From Microbotryum silenes-acaulis (lineage: Eukaryota > Basidiomycota > Microbotryomycetes > Microbotryales > Microbotryaceae): 64,000 nt of DNA. This document shows positions 31,998-43,641 of the stretch, one piece after another. The stretch spans positions 372,001-436,000 of the forward strand of contig QPFY01000014.1 in assembly GCA_003665825.1 (NCBI GenBank), in the 5' to 3' direction. A model generated the notes under the pieces. It was not told where the DNA came from. It did not search any database and worked only from the letters and a program-made list of their open reading frames with translations. Numbering within the stretch: the stretch's first letter is position 1; each line of letters opens with the position of its first letter. Made by a program: the position numbers and the translations under genes.

Positions 31998-34383
31998 ATG
32001 GTCGGTTTTGGCACTTCGCCAAGTTTCCTGACCACGGCGGCGGTGGTCGCACTTTGCCTCACCGGCGTCAACGCACGTACTCGGCGTCATGGCAGGTCGG
32101 CTCGCGTCGCGGACACCGACTTCAGCACTCGATGCGCCAACATGGCGAGTGTCAAGATGCCCGACATGACCATCAACGTGACGGAGTACCACGGCGCTAA
32201 CAATCCTGTCAGCCCAGCTGGCCGTGAGTTAACCCCTTGGCTGTTGACCGGCCGGCAGGATTTTCATCCGTGTTTCGCACACCCCTGGCCTGCACTGCCT
32301 TTGCACAACACCTCGGCTGACACTCCGAGCTGGTCGCTTCGGCCCTTTCTACCGCCTCCCGCCCCTACAATGACCTCGTAGTCGGGTCCGCTGCTTTCTG
32401 CCGATTCGGTGCCGAGATCAAGACCTCGTCCCAGTCCAAGGTACGACGCGTATCCACATGCTCGCGAACACCACCCCCCGTACGCTGGCTTACTTCTCCG
32501 GCACTCGCGAACTTTTGCAGGTCTATTTCGAAGTTTGGATGCCCGCTGACTGGTCCAGACGATTCGCCATGGTCGGAAACGGAGGTGACGCCGGTAGTGT
32601 CAACTACCCCGACATGGGCGTCCCCTTGACCAAGTGTCAGTCTCCTCTTCCGTCCACGAACTCCTGGGCTCCATGGGCTCAGCACTGATAGCCCCTCTCT
32701 TCGATCCTTCCCTGTAATCGTCTACAGACAAGTTTGCCGTCGCCTCCACCAATACCGGTCACAACGGCTCGCCCTTCGACGGTACCTTCGCCATCTCGAA
32801 CCCTCAGACCCAGATCGACTTCGGCCACCGAGCCGTGCACCTGACGGCGACCTACTCCAAGAGTCTCATCAGAACCTACTACGGTGGCGGCGGAGCCAAC
32901 CACAGCTACTGGATTGGTGAGTGGCTCTGAATAGAACGTCTTAAGGCCCCTGTTTCAGCTGCTGACGGTCCTTCGAATGCAATAACCGCTCCGAACCCGC
33001 TCAGGTTGCTCCGCCGGTGGCAGGCAGGGGCTCAAGGAGATCCAGCTCAATGCCGACACCTTTGACGGTGTCCTTGTCGGTGCCGCAGCTCACTGGTGGT
33101 CACGTGAGTCCAAAGGCCCCGTTTCAGTCACGATGCACAAGTACTGATCTACAAAGGCAACTCTCTTGATCTGTTTGTGACTTTCAGATTACAAGTGCGT
33201 CTTTTTTTCCACGGATGGAAACCCCCATGAGGAGACGAACACCTCTGACTCATCTACTTCCTACAGCGGTGATGTGTACCGACTCAATGCCTTCGTCAAC
33301 AAGGTCGGATCGACAGGCTTCCTGACTGCGGCCAATTATAAGACGATAGGTCTCGAAGTGCTCGAACAGTGTGACGTAGTCCTCGGACAGGACAAGCTCA
33401 AGGACGGCATCATCACGGACCCTGTAAGCTGTCTCGCATCTTCTTGTGTCCGCAAGCACAAACCGCTTAGCTCTTTCCTGTCCTTTTTGGTATCATCACA
33501 GACCAAGTGCTCGCCCAAGCTCGAGGGCTTACTGTGCTCGGCCAAAGGCGCGAACCAAACGACCTGCTTGTCCCAAGCCCAGATCAAGACCATGTACACG
33601 ATCTGGGCCGACTGGAAGAGCTCTAGCGGCCTTTCCACCGGGCCCGGTGGGACGAACTATTACCCTGGTGTCCTAGCCGGAGCCGACGGCCCCCCCGGCG
33701 TCCCCTATGGCCCTTCACCCGATTATTTCACGTGAGCCTCAGGACCTTACCCGTGTCCTTGTACTTCCACACTCTCTGATCGGATCTGGTGCCTCCGGCC
33801 ATGACCCAGCTACCAAGTCTTGAACAAGACGAGCCCGCAACCCCTCACTGTCAACTCGGAAGCCGAGTTCGAGAAGCTCCTCAAGATCGCTGACGACACG
33901 GACCCCGGACAGACGAACGCCATCGACCCTGACATCAGTAAATTCCTCAGTCGTGGCAAGCTCATCACTTATGTCGGTCTCGCCGATGACGTCATCCCGG
34001 CGCGCTCGTCGCTCTTGTACCATGATCGCGTCAAGGCCAAGCTCGGCAACGTCCACGACTCGTTCCGTCTTTTCGCTATCCCGGGCATGTTGCACTGCGG
34101 GGGCGGCAACAGTGCGTTCAACCTCGGTCAGGCCAGCCAAAGTGACATCTCCGTTGGGGGGGTCTTTCAGAGCGCGAACTTCACCGCCAAGGACGATATG
34201 ATCCTTGCGCTCATCGCATGGGTCGAGCAGAACCAGGCGCCCGATTCACTCGTCGGTGTCAACTACGTCAACGGCGACAAGCGACAGGGCGTGGCCTTTG
34301 AACGCCTCATGTGCCCCTGGCCCCAATTGGGCTACTACAGGGATGGTGACACTACCAAGGCCTCGTCCTTCGCCTGCAAGTAA
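31998..34383 (+). CDS. Tannase/feruloyl esterase family protein, copy 2
   Basis: Exons matching copy 1: 31998-32223, 32355-32440, 32521-32635, 32728-32916, 33005-33103, 33188-33194 (7 nt), 33267-33423, 33502-33731 and 33810-34383, giving 560 aa. The signal peptide, GCSAGGRQG, Asp of YVGLADDVI and GMLHCGGG are kept, so the catalytic set is intact. Exon 7 has one extra codon and exon 8 lacks six. The acceptor of intron 1 reads CTACCG where copy 1 has CTACAG. A phase-compatible AG at 32380-32381 (CTCGTAG) could replace it, at the cost of nine codons. It may be a recent functional paralog or a very young pseudogene. Confidence 0.8.
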
Positions 34384-34570
34384 ACCGTATCGCCATTTTA
34401 TGCTATCTCGAAGTTCCCTACCGTGGCTCTCGAGATTTCCTGCCGGGACAGGTCTATGACCAAGTGGAATGGATTACTGGGTCGTCTAAGGGCACGATCA
34501 TAAGGAGCTGACACCTTCACAGAAGATGATGACTGGAATAAGTTGACTTCTACAATAAAACCCAATAACT

Positions 34571-34668
34571 ACGACCAGTACAAATGATAGAATTCTCTAG
34601 CACGAAGATTTGTGCGCGAATGGGAATTTGAGGTTGCCATTGTTGAGCACGCCCCCTGTCCCGAAGTA
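34571..34668 (-). pseudogene. GH17 3'-end fragment (ghost 1)
   Basis: Reverse complement resembles the end of the GH17-like gene (LNNGNLKFPFA, then SSC-stop) and its 3' UTR. It sits downstream of tannase copy 2 in the same tail-to-tail order as at locus 1. The rest of the gene is gone. Confidence 0.7.
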
Positions 34669-34826
34669 TCATCCCGTGTCCTCTACCCTGACAGCAAACA
34701 CTATACGTGACCAATCGATTCTTCATCAAGTTCTAGTTGATCGCTTCGATTGTCTCTCAAGCCGTGCTTCTTCGTGTTGGAATCAACAATGATTCCGAAA
34801 TGATCGACAGATGAAGAGAACGGCTG

Positions 34827-34901
34827 GACCGACCAGGAGTCGAACCTGGGTCGCCTCCCATCATTGGAAAAGCTTTGCCCTACTGAGAGATATCCGGCCC
34901 C
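34827..34901 (-). tRNA. tRNA-like sequence, probably pseudo-tRNA
   Basis: On the minus strand a 7-bp acceptor stem (GGGCCGG with TCGGTCC, two G-U pairs) and a good T arm (CCAGG, loop TTCGACT, CCTGG) frame a tRNA-sized stretch with a B-box. The D arm is irregular. The best anticodon stem leaves a loop without U33, so no anticodon can be called. No T-run terminator follows within 20 bases. Likely a decayed or tRNA-derived sequence. Confidence 0.35.
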
Positions 34902-34989
34902 TGGTATCAGTGCAAGGTCTACTACTTCAACACTTCCCGCTCCGGTAGCTCCAGCCAACCCGAAGGATTGCAAGTTATGCTCGTCGACT

Positions 34990-35510
34990 TCCATCTAGTT
35001 TTTCCGTAGGCCAATCAGGGGGAACAGGAGTCGGGGGCAATATGATGAACTGTTTCTACAATAAAAATAAAAATAATAAAAATAAAAAATCGAGCCGCGG
35101 CTGCGTGTCCATTGGATTGTCACATGCTCTCGGTGCCCTTCCGCGGGAATCTATGGAGCGTGTGCCTGTGCGGAGTAGGCCGTGTTTCGCAGTTGCAGTC
35201 ATTGGAGGGTGATCTGGCGTCAATTGGTTGTGAGGGGTGGCGGCGGGGTCTTGGTTACCAGAAAGAGGGAACGCACCGCGGCGCTGGCGCAGTGTATTGG
35301 GGCACAAGGGGTATGTGATTGCTGCGGTCGAAGAGGGTTACCCACTTTGAGTACGTGACTCATTCGGATTGAGCACGAACTCGTGCCATCGGAGATTTTG
35401 TTCGAGATAAGGCAAGTAATCAAGGGGATTAAAGGGGTTAGGAGGCTCGGGAGACGGTTCTAAGTCGGAAGGTCGAAGAAGGTTCCAACTGTAAACTGTA
35501 CAACATCTCG
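34990..35510 (-). repeat. Dispersed repeat R1, copy 2
   Basis: Holds part a (34990-35064) and part b (about 35105-35510) of the repeat described at 268-1060, but in the other relative order. The two parts are separated by an AT-rich stretch with repeated AATAAA-like units (35060-35090). Confidence 0.5.
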
Positions 35511-36950
35511 GACGGCGGAAAAGAGAAGAAAAGCTACGGAAAAAAACTTGCGCGCGCGCCGACCGCACTCCCGAATTCCCTAGTACCCCACTGACAATAA
35601 ACCATACCTAGAATGCCTTGATGCGCCAAACGCCCAAATATAACAATTTTCACACTTCCCCTTAGAATATTGCTTTAGCATCTCACTCTATAGCATTGGA
35701 GAATCTGGAGTAGCCTCCCTCTACTTACGTCGCATCACTCGTACCCGCGAGACTCCTCGGCTCCACGCGATCGAGAGGGAGCGTGTCATTCCGAACCCGG
35801 CAAAAAGCATCCCAACGGGGATGTAATAGACGGGATCAGAAAAACGGATCGCGTTCTCAGCTATCGTCCAAGACAACATCAAGTGGATGGTAGCAATGTC
35901 GTCTGCGAGGGCACTCGCAGCAATCAACGAGAAGCCTTCATCAACGGAGCACTCGGAAGTTGCACGGAGGGGGCGGGAGAGTCCTCTTATTGACGAGGAA
36001 GGAACATAGGGGAAGAATAATGCCCGCCTGCGTGGATCTGCTCTCATAAGAAGAGTTCGAATGGTTAGGTCGGACGGCACGGAGCTGAACGCGCGCCGCT
36101 CTCAAGCTGCCCACTCTTCAGCCGCATGCGCAGCGGACATACTGGAGTTTCTGGATGATCAGTGTCCATGCGTCATTAGTCAAAGCTGTAGACCCGCTGC
36201 GGCAAGTAATATCCCCTTCTCTTCTTCTGACTGTCCATCTCAGTCAGTGCTGTAGGCCGAAACAGAGAGCATTTCCGTTGGCGCAATGGCCCAGCTTTTC
36301 GCCGCCCTGCTTTGACTCGTCAGGGTCGTCGAAAAGCGAGCACCGATAGTGTGGCAATGATCCTTCAGACGGTGGGAAACGCTAAGCTGCGCGTCAAAAC
36401 ATGCAACCGAGAATGTTTTTCGGGTGCTCTAGAGCTCTCAAACTTTCCGCTTCGCAAGTGGACTCGCGGCCCTTTTAGAGCCCCTCTAACGACCAGGCCT
36501 GGGGGGCTTTCTTCAATCAGAAGTTGGCTCGGAAAGGCCCAGCATGGGCATGACCCCGCAAGACGCTCACAAGTAGGAAGCAATCTTTAAGCGTTTTCTG
36601 AATCGGCTCCGTCAGGGGTATAGTCTTGGGAGCATCACTGTCTGTGTGAGGCTAAAACAATATCTGCCATGGAGCCTCGAACCCAACGAAGCGACCTCGG
36701 AACACAGATTGGCCCACTTTTGATGGCATGAAAACAGTGAGTACTGGAATGGTCTCAACATAGTGTTCCGCCGCGCGAATTATGCAGCTAGATTCCACGG
36801 TGCACCGATCATTAGCTCGGCGGCATTAGCTCAAAAACTCCCCGGCAGTGCCCCGCGGCCTCGCACGATCTAATACCAAATAGCGTCGAGGACTTGACGT
36901 CGGTCTGCCTCAACCCCCACCTGACACGACACGCCAAACCCAATCAAGAA
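35511..36950. other. No supported gene
   Basis: A minus-strand open frame (35721-36080, about 119 aa, no ATG) has a hydrophobic middle (SFSLIAASALADDIATIHL-like) but no recognisable family. The rest has only short frames. 36600-36950 is probably promoter and leader of the EMC4 gene. Confidence 0.4.
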
Positions 36951-37788
36951 ATGGCCCACGCAGCATCCGCATCCTCATTCTGGTCACTCGACTACACACA
37001 AGCGTAAGGTATACCCACCCTTGAGCTCCGGAACGTGTGAACAGACACTGATCGCCGCTCATATGGTCCTACAGCACGCCTTCGATGTCCAAGTTGACCC
37101 TCGACCCTCCTGGTCACGTCGCGCCGTCCTCGCTCGAAGTACGCTGCATCTCGGGCATTCCGTGTTGTTACAGTGACTAACCAGGCTCTTTGCAATGTAT
37201 TACAGTCATCCGCACATTCAGCTTTGATAAAGACCAGCGATCTTTCCGGGTTGCGCCAACAAAAGGCGTGGGAGATCGCACTCGCCCCGGCCAAGAACGT
37301 GCCCATGCAAGGTCAGCAACTTGAACACCTACACCAAGTCTTGGATGAGTTCTTTTCTGACCTGTCTGCGTCTCCGCTCCCGCCTTGCCAGCTTTTATGA
37401 TGTACATGACCGGAGGTGGCGTGCAAATCTTCTCCGTTATGAGCGTGTGGTTCCTGCTCAAGGGTGCAGTACAGGGGATATTCTCGGTACAGCAAGGTCA
37501 GTTCATCAAGTCTGATGTTATACAACACATGCGGCGACCTCTGCTCTGATCAGCCTTCTCTTTCTTTGATAAAAAAAAGTGTTCGCCCCTTTCGCCTCAA
37601 AACCCACCACGACCGGGACCTCGACCTCAGCCGCCCCATCGCTCCTCAACCAAAAAGCCGTCTTCATCCTCTGCCAAATTGGACTCCTCGGCGTTGGTCT
37701 GTGGAAGTGCAACTCGATGGGCCTCCTACCAACACATCAAAGTGATTGGCTAGCCTTCACCGAACCGATGACGTGGGAACCGTTATAG
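36951..37788 (+). CDS. EMC4: ER membrane protein complex subunit 4
   Basis: Five exons, 36951-37003, 37075-37138, 37206-37311, 37392-37496 and 37580-37788, all phases matching, give 178 aa, close to the family size. The conserved EMC4 core is clear: KAWEIALAPAKNVPM, FMMYMTGGGVQIFSVMSVWF (membrane helix), QKAVFILCQIGLLGVGLWK (second helix) and the diagnostic end SMGLLPTHQSDWLAF. EMC4 is part of the EMC insertase that places tail-anchored and multipass proteins in the ER membrane. Intron 4 ends in AAAAAAAAG, with the pyrimidine tract lying further upstream than usual. It converges on the lipase gene with about 240 bp between stops. Confidence 0.95.
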
Positions 37789-38028
37789 GGTCGTCGAGAG
37801 CCTTTTGTATTTTTTCATGGGTGTACTCATGCTTTGTATTCCTACTATTCCAACTTCTTGGAGACCTCAATTACATTAGATGCAAGGAGAGACCATGGGC
37901 TCGATCCATGTATATGAAACCCACTCGATCCCTTTACCTTCACCGACGGACGAAACAGCAGACCCCTACCTGCGCTCCCTACTAATACAACACGTTCCTT
38001 GTCCGACTGATGGTGGCCGACTCTTTCT

Positions 38029-41000
38029 TCAAAGCTTGGCTCGAGTCTTCTTATCTGAGGCTTCGTTCGCGAGCCTCTGCTTCTTCTTGCGTTCGTACAC
38101 CCCTCGGATCAACGTCTTGAGCTGCTCGTCTCCACTATGAAAGTTGGCTGCACGAAATAGAGAGAACATCAGCCGCGAGCAACCGTCTTTTTCCGCCTCA
38201 TCGGATGGTATCACTCACCTCTCGACAACCGAATCAATCGCTCCGTCTCATCTTCCGGGTACTCGAAACGCCAAGTCGACCACACCTCGCTGACATTCTC
38301 CAATTCGGGGCCCGAGGTCAGAGGGTAGTAGACGAGTGAGATACCGTCCCTTTCCATTACTTGTTGAACGGTCGGATTGTCGTTGCGACACGGGGCATCT
38401 TCGTCCTGGATCGAACCGATCCAGATACTGCCGGGGTGTGCGAAATAAATGGTCAACAGGAGGATCGTGCCCCAATGCCCCACCGATCAACTCACTTGCA
38501 CTTCCCCAAAGGCGGTTCCCCCTCCTGGCTCGTCGGTAACTTATCCATCGTCTCCTCTTCCCCTTCCTTCCTCACGTTCTCCCCCTCGTTATTCAATTTC
38601 ATGCTATGCGGTGCCGAACCCACCGGTGGTCTCTGCGGATTGATCTCTTGTTCCTTATGCTCTATCCCCCCGTTCGCTAACTTGGCTTCCTTTTCTTGCA
38701 ACTTGGCCGCATCAACTTTCGAAGCCGCTTGATCCGAAGAGGCCTTCTTGTCTTTCTCATTCTTCTCCTTGGAATCCGAAGAAGCTTCTTCCTTGAGGTC
38801 CTTGAAAAGCCCTTTCCAATCGACCTCAGGCCACGACTTCAACTCCCTCGCTTCGGCGTACTGATGCGCCGTCTCGAACCACAGATCTTGCGAATCGGCC
38901 GAAGCATCCAAAGCGATCGCGATATCGACGTCGCGACGAAAGAGTGGGACGTAAGGTATGTTGAGGTTCGCTCCAGCGTCCATGAAACCTAGAGAGGTGA
39001 GTTCGGTGATGTCTTGCGGTGCACCGGGCCGGAGTTTGCCAGCGAGACCTTTGAGGAAGTTGGGGAACTCGGCGGGAGGTAAGGGGTGGATCGAGTCGAG
39101 TTGGGGTTGGCGGTCCATTACTGTAGGAGGGAGGTAAAATTTGAGATTCTGGAGTGTCTTCGCAAGTGCGATTTTGGATAAGCAACTAACCAAAGCTGTT
39201 GATGGTGTCAAAGAAAGGGAGCGTCCCCAAGACGGGTCTGATCTCCTTGAAATACTGCGCGGAGCACTCATTCTTCCAGTCAGCATTTGGATCTCAAGCC
39301 TTCATCACCATTCCTCAAACTCACACTATACAGCGTCGCGCAGAAAGCGCTCGCAAAGACCCCGGACATGATCGTCAACGACAACTCGGGTACCCGTTCG
39401 ACACTCTTGCCATTCTCGAACGCCCTGCCCAAACTCCACGTTGGAATCCACGCCCCCAACTCGTCGCACCCAACTTCATGAGGTGTCGTTTCGAACCACA
39501 TCCATCTCCCCTCGAGCAGCAATTCCTCCTTCTTCTCCTCGGCTCCTTTCCTTTCGGCATCGGTACGATTCTCATCCTTACTTTCCGAATCAGCTTTATC
39601 GACTTCAGCGGCCCGAGGGATCTCATGGCGAATAGTGCAGTAGATGGGGAGGGGGTGCTCGCCCGAATCGATGTGGACTCGCTGGTGCGAGATTTTGAAG
39701 TTCTCGAGCGAGAGTTCGGCCTCCGGGTTGTCAGGGACGTAAAGGCGAGAAGCGACGGCCGTTCCGTACGCGTCGACGAGGGAAAGTGTTCCTGCTTTGC
39801 TGGCTCCTTTCAAAATCGCACCTGACAGAACGTACTGCGGAAAAGGCAACGGTCCGAAGATTAGCGGTCGAAGGTTTGGTCTCTGTACATTACCGGTCGC
39901 CACGATACGCACCTGGTTCGTCCTCGGTTGAATGAGCCATTCGAGCGTTGTCGGATCCAGAAAGTGTTGCTGCATCCTCTTTTTGATGTGGTCCAGAGTG
40001 CGATCAATATTGCCTTCTCCGATCGAGTAGTACGTGTTGATGGCCTGAGATGAATCATACGTCAGTCGCCGCAAAGTCCAAAGCGAGATTAAGTTGATCC
40101 TTCCCGCTCACCCAGCAGCTTCCACTTATGGCCGAGACATACGACACGACGTCCCACACGCCACTTTCCTGAGCTGCCTTGACACTCCCCAGCGTATTTA
40201 CCATGGCCCTATAGCCACCCCCACTTCCCGCCATCGCAATGATCGGCAAATCCCTCACGTCAATTTCTTCCTCGTGCAGATTCATCAATCTGGCGAAATG
40301 GACCTTCATCCTCTCTTTCCGTTCCCTCAAGAAAGCCCTTTCCGCAATACCGACTTCGGTCCCCAATCGAACTTGAGCATCCCACCCTAACTCGGGATGA
40401 ATGGTGATATCATCCTTTTGAGCGAGGATCCTAGCTCGAGCCGAATCTTCACCGCCTTCGATCTCTTTTTGGATCAGGTCCAGGGATCCGCGCAGGGTTT
40501 GAAAGGCTTTGACCCAGGAGGAGGAGGAGAGGGAGTTGACGAGGTCCTTGGGGAGGGAGGGGATGTCGGGCATGTCGGGGAGGGAGGGTAAGGAGTTGAG
40601 GGAGAATAGGCCGGTGCTTGAGGGGGTCTAGCGGATAGAGGGGGGGCAAGACATGTCAACAGGATGACTTGTCAGTATCTAGATGCTGTGTGCAAATGAT
40701 CTAGGGCCTATTGTTTGCTGCACCCCCAGCGCTCCTGCAGCCAGCACTCCACTCAAACCGGCCTGCGGGAGGCACGTGAAAGGCATCCGGTACACCCTCC
40801 ACAAGCCATAATCCAATCAGATCGCCCTCTCCGACTACCAACTGCCAGCCCAACTCACCTCCTTTCCGTCTCCCTTAGCCTCCTCACACAGCATACTCGA
40901 ACGACTCAGGTATCTCCTTCCTGCGAGCGTGAGGACCCCAGCACCCGTGACGACTGCGGCGGCTGTTGCGAAGCCGATGCCTCCGGAGCTTGCAGAGGAT

Positions 41001-41155
41001 GAGCTGGGATGATGACGACGGCAAGACGAGGGAGTTGCCTGGGTCGATGTCGATAAGCTCCTGTTGGGTGGTGTTGATGAGACCGCGGTTGTAGTCCTGC
41101 AGAGTGAGCGTGTCGAAAACATGCCCCGGGATGATAGACGATGCAGCACGGCCAT
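38029..41155 (-). CDS. cPLA2/lysophospholipase-type lipase, mitochondrial or membrane-anchored
   Basis: Eight exons: 41155-40859, 40627-40112, 40044-39913, 39834-39325, 39254-39191, 39120-38496, 38427-38219 and 38147-38029, giving 823 aa. The first exon has an Arg/Ser-rich presequence and one membrane helix (GIGFATAAAVVTGAGVLTLAG). The cPLA2-like catalytic domain follows: glycine loop GSGGGYRAM (about residue 235), nucleophile in AISGSCW (Ser about 269), KAGTLSLVD, WFETTPHEVGCDELGAWIPT, and the dyad Asp in GFMDAGANLN (about 553). A Glu/Lys-rich insert comes next. Likely hydrolyses glycerophospholipids at an inner membrane. Confidence 0.9.
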
Positions 41156-41430
41156 CTTAAACCCTGTCCCAGATCCGCACACAAGACAAATCTGCTGGTT
41201 GCTCGAAGGGTCGAAAAGCGAAGAGCGCCGCCGACCGACTAGCGCTCGGCACCGCCGCCGGAAACGAAACGGCGCCGAAACTCGTGAGCTCAAAAATAGA
41301 TGGAAAGACTCTTCATCGGAATCGTAAATTGGGGTTCGTATGTCGTAAAAGTATCGTCATTATGTAGTTCGTCTAGTACGGCAGAAAGCGCACAAAAACC
41401 CCGCAGAAGGCGCACCCAGAATGCATGCAC

Positions 41431-43060
41431 TCAGCACCTCCGTCGATCATCATCCCCAAATGACCGCCGCGACCGCCGCGACCGCCGCGACCCCCGAGTC
41501 TCTTCCTTCCCAATCTTGTCTCTCCGCCCAACCTTGACATCAGGTAAAGAGGGTCCTCTCCCAGGTTTGAGGAGCCTCACCCCATCCCTTGGCCTCGCCG
41601 CGGCTATTCCATCGCTCAATGACCCCAGTAAATCCCTCCCCTCCGTTCTCCTCCTCCTCTTGTCCTCGATATCATTATCCACCGGCGGTACGGTCGGTAC
41701 CGCCGCTATCGGTGAAGTCTTCACTCTCGTTGAGGGTCGCGACCCCTTCGTCGGTCGATACGCAATCACGACAATACACCCAACGATGAGCAGTATGAGC
41801 AAAAAGATCAACTGGCACTTCCCCGATCGACGTTGGTGCTGCGTCGCCGTCTTGAGTTCCTCCACCGCGGCGCGCACTTCCCCACCCATTTGTTCGATGT
41901 TGAAATCGACGCGATCGAGTAGGGTGCCTTGGTCAATGACCATTGAGCTGAGGTCTTTGAACAGGTCCGCGAGGTCAACGATCGATTGCGCGATGGCGTT
42001 AATCTCGGCGTCACGTTGTTGGATGTCGATGGCGTGCGACGAGGCGAACATTGTCGTTTGGGAGGATCTTAGTGTGTTTTGTGACTATAGGTGATGGAGC
42101 CTACATGAGCTTGAGGAAATCTCGGGCTCCGCTCCGCATAAAGTAACGATCGCCACTCACGAAGGACTCGTCCTCGCCGAGTGAGAAGAGAGGATCTTGG
42201 GAATGAAGATCCGCCGCCTTGGATTCGTGCCCTTTCAAGTCTGGGTACGAGATCGCAAGAGTCCGGGTCAGTTTGTGCTCGAATCAAGACGCGGAGGACA
42301 TCATTCCAATCACGCACGCTTCAGATAAGCGGTCTGCTTTTTCCTGAATGTCCCACTCAGTTCTTGCACCTTGGTCGCGAGGGCCGTTTGCACGTTCGCG
42401 GCCATAATGAGTTCCAAGCGCGTTGATTCGGCATTGGCAAGCGTGACGCGTTTTTGTAGCAGTGCGCGGGACATTTCGGCGATTTGACGGATGAATCTCT
42501 GGCAGGTACGAAAGTCCTGTTGGGGGTGTTGTTTCAATGTCAGTAGAGGCCCCACGCTGAACGTCGCAAGATCAGAGGTTATCCGAGTATAGCGTACGCT
42601 GGTGATCTCTGTGGCCAATGCATCAATCTCCCTCTCCTCGGCCGATCGATCCTTGAACCCCGGAAGGATATGCTTGGCGTGCAACTTGTCCAGTTGTGTG
42701 ACTGCCAGAGACACCACACCATCAGTCTTGCCAATCACCGGTTCACACATCTTGCTACTCACTCTTGGGTTTAACCCTCTGCAACACCTCATCGACGCGA
42801 TCGCTCAAATCGACCCATCTCGGCGGCAACACCTCGACCGTCCCACCCACTGCAGCACTTCCTCTTCGACTCGTACTCGTCCCCACACCGCCACCTGGTC
42901 CATCGACGGTATCGCTCATCAGTGCTTGGGATTCGGAGAGCGTTGGATCATCGTCGAGGTAGTGCGAGTAGGTCGAATGGGAGGGTCGGATCGCCGAGTC
43001 GCGGTAGGAAAGGAACAAATTCGTTCGCGAACGGGTCAACGGAGCTGAGGTCGACTGCAT
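41431..43060 (-). CDS. TLG2: Tlg2/syntaxin-16-type t-SNARE
   Basis: Five exons, 43060-42763, 42701-42598, 42516-42318, 42240-42161 and 42084-41431, give 444 aa. The N-terminus has the syntaxin-16 pattern (RTNLFLSYRDSA), the Habc-region motif LDKLHAKHILPGF, RTCQRFIRQI, then a complete Qa-SNARE helix (RDAEINAIAQSIVDLADLF ... VIDQGTLLDRVDFNIEQM) with the central Gln, and a membrane anchor (CQLIFLLILLIVGCIVVIA). Tlg2 acts in endosome-to-trans-Golgi fusion and the Cvt pathway. A tail of about 110 residues follows the anchor, ending in Arg-Arg-Ser repeats coded by CGACCGCCG units. Confidence 0.93.
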
Positions 43061-43641
43061 TGGACCGGTGAATGCTGAACACCTTTCGGTCCTTGTTGAG
43101 CGTACGTGGCGGCGAGCGAGGGGGCCAACGTACACCGGCAACGTACACCGGCTCGGCTCGAGCACCGCACAACACGAGCCAACTCGGAGCTCGTGCGATC
43201 AAATCGAGTTTCTCCACGGCGGCGAGCGGGGATAGAGAGTCTATGGGTAGCAAGGTGCGTTATTGAAGCACTCGCCTTCGAGTGAGGCTGTCGACGACGC
43301 TTGGACAACGAGCGATGACGTGTGAGGAGCGCACGAAGGCGAAAGGAGACACCCAGGATGTGGGGGGCCAGTCACAAGGAGCAAGGAGCAAGAGCGACGG
43401 GTTCAGAACACCAACTCTTGGCCGCTCAATCTCACGAGAAATTCACTCTCATCCAGCTCATAATCGTGTATGACCAAAGGGGTGTATTTCACACAGATTG
43501 CACAGCGCACAAGAAAGAGAAAAAAAAGGCAACAGAACACGTTTTCCGATCAATAATCAACAGGGCGAGGGGAGGGGATGACCTCGCCCCTTGGACCTTC
43601 AAGATTTGCGGACACCTCAACAGACCCCTTCCTCGTCGTCT
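43061..43641. other. Intergenic, TLG2 upstream / LEA-like 3' flank
   Basis: 581 bp. It holds a small direct repeat of CAACGTACACCGG near 43127-43150. No coding frame with recognisable motifs. Confidence 0.45.

Larger units (their letters stand above)
31435..34668 (+). repeat. Inverted segmental duplication, locus 2
   Basis: Inverted partner of 18595-21905. It keeps the tannase upstream region, the whole tannase gene, its 3' flank and a 98-bp rest of GH17 exon 3. The Helitron fragment and the pogo palindrome lie between the two loci. Confidence 0.8.

Noticed and set aside
34827..34901. A functional tRNA at this site
   Set aside because: Anticodon loop lacks U33, D arm is irregular and no terminator follows, so only a tRNA-like feature is reported.
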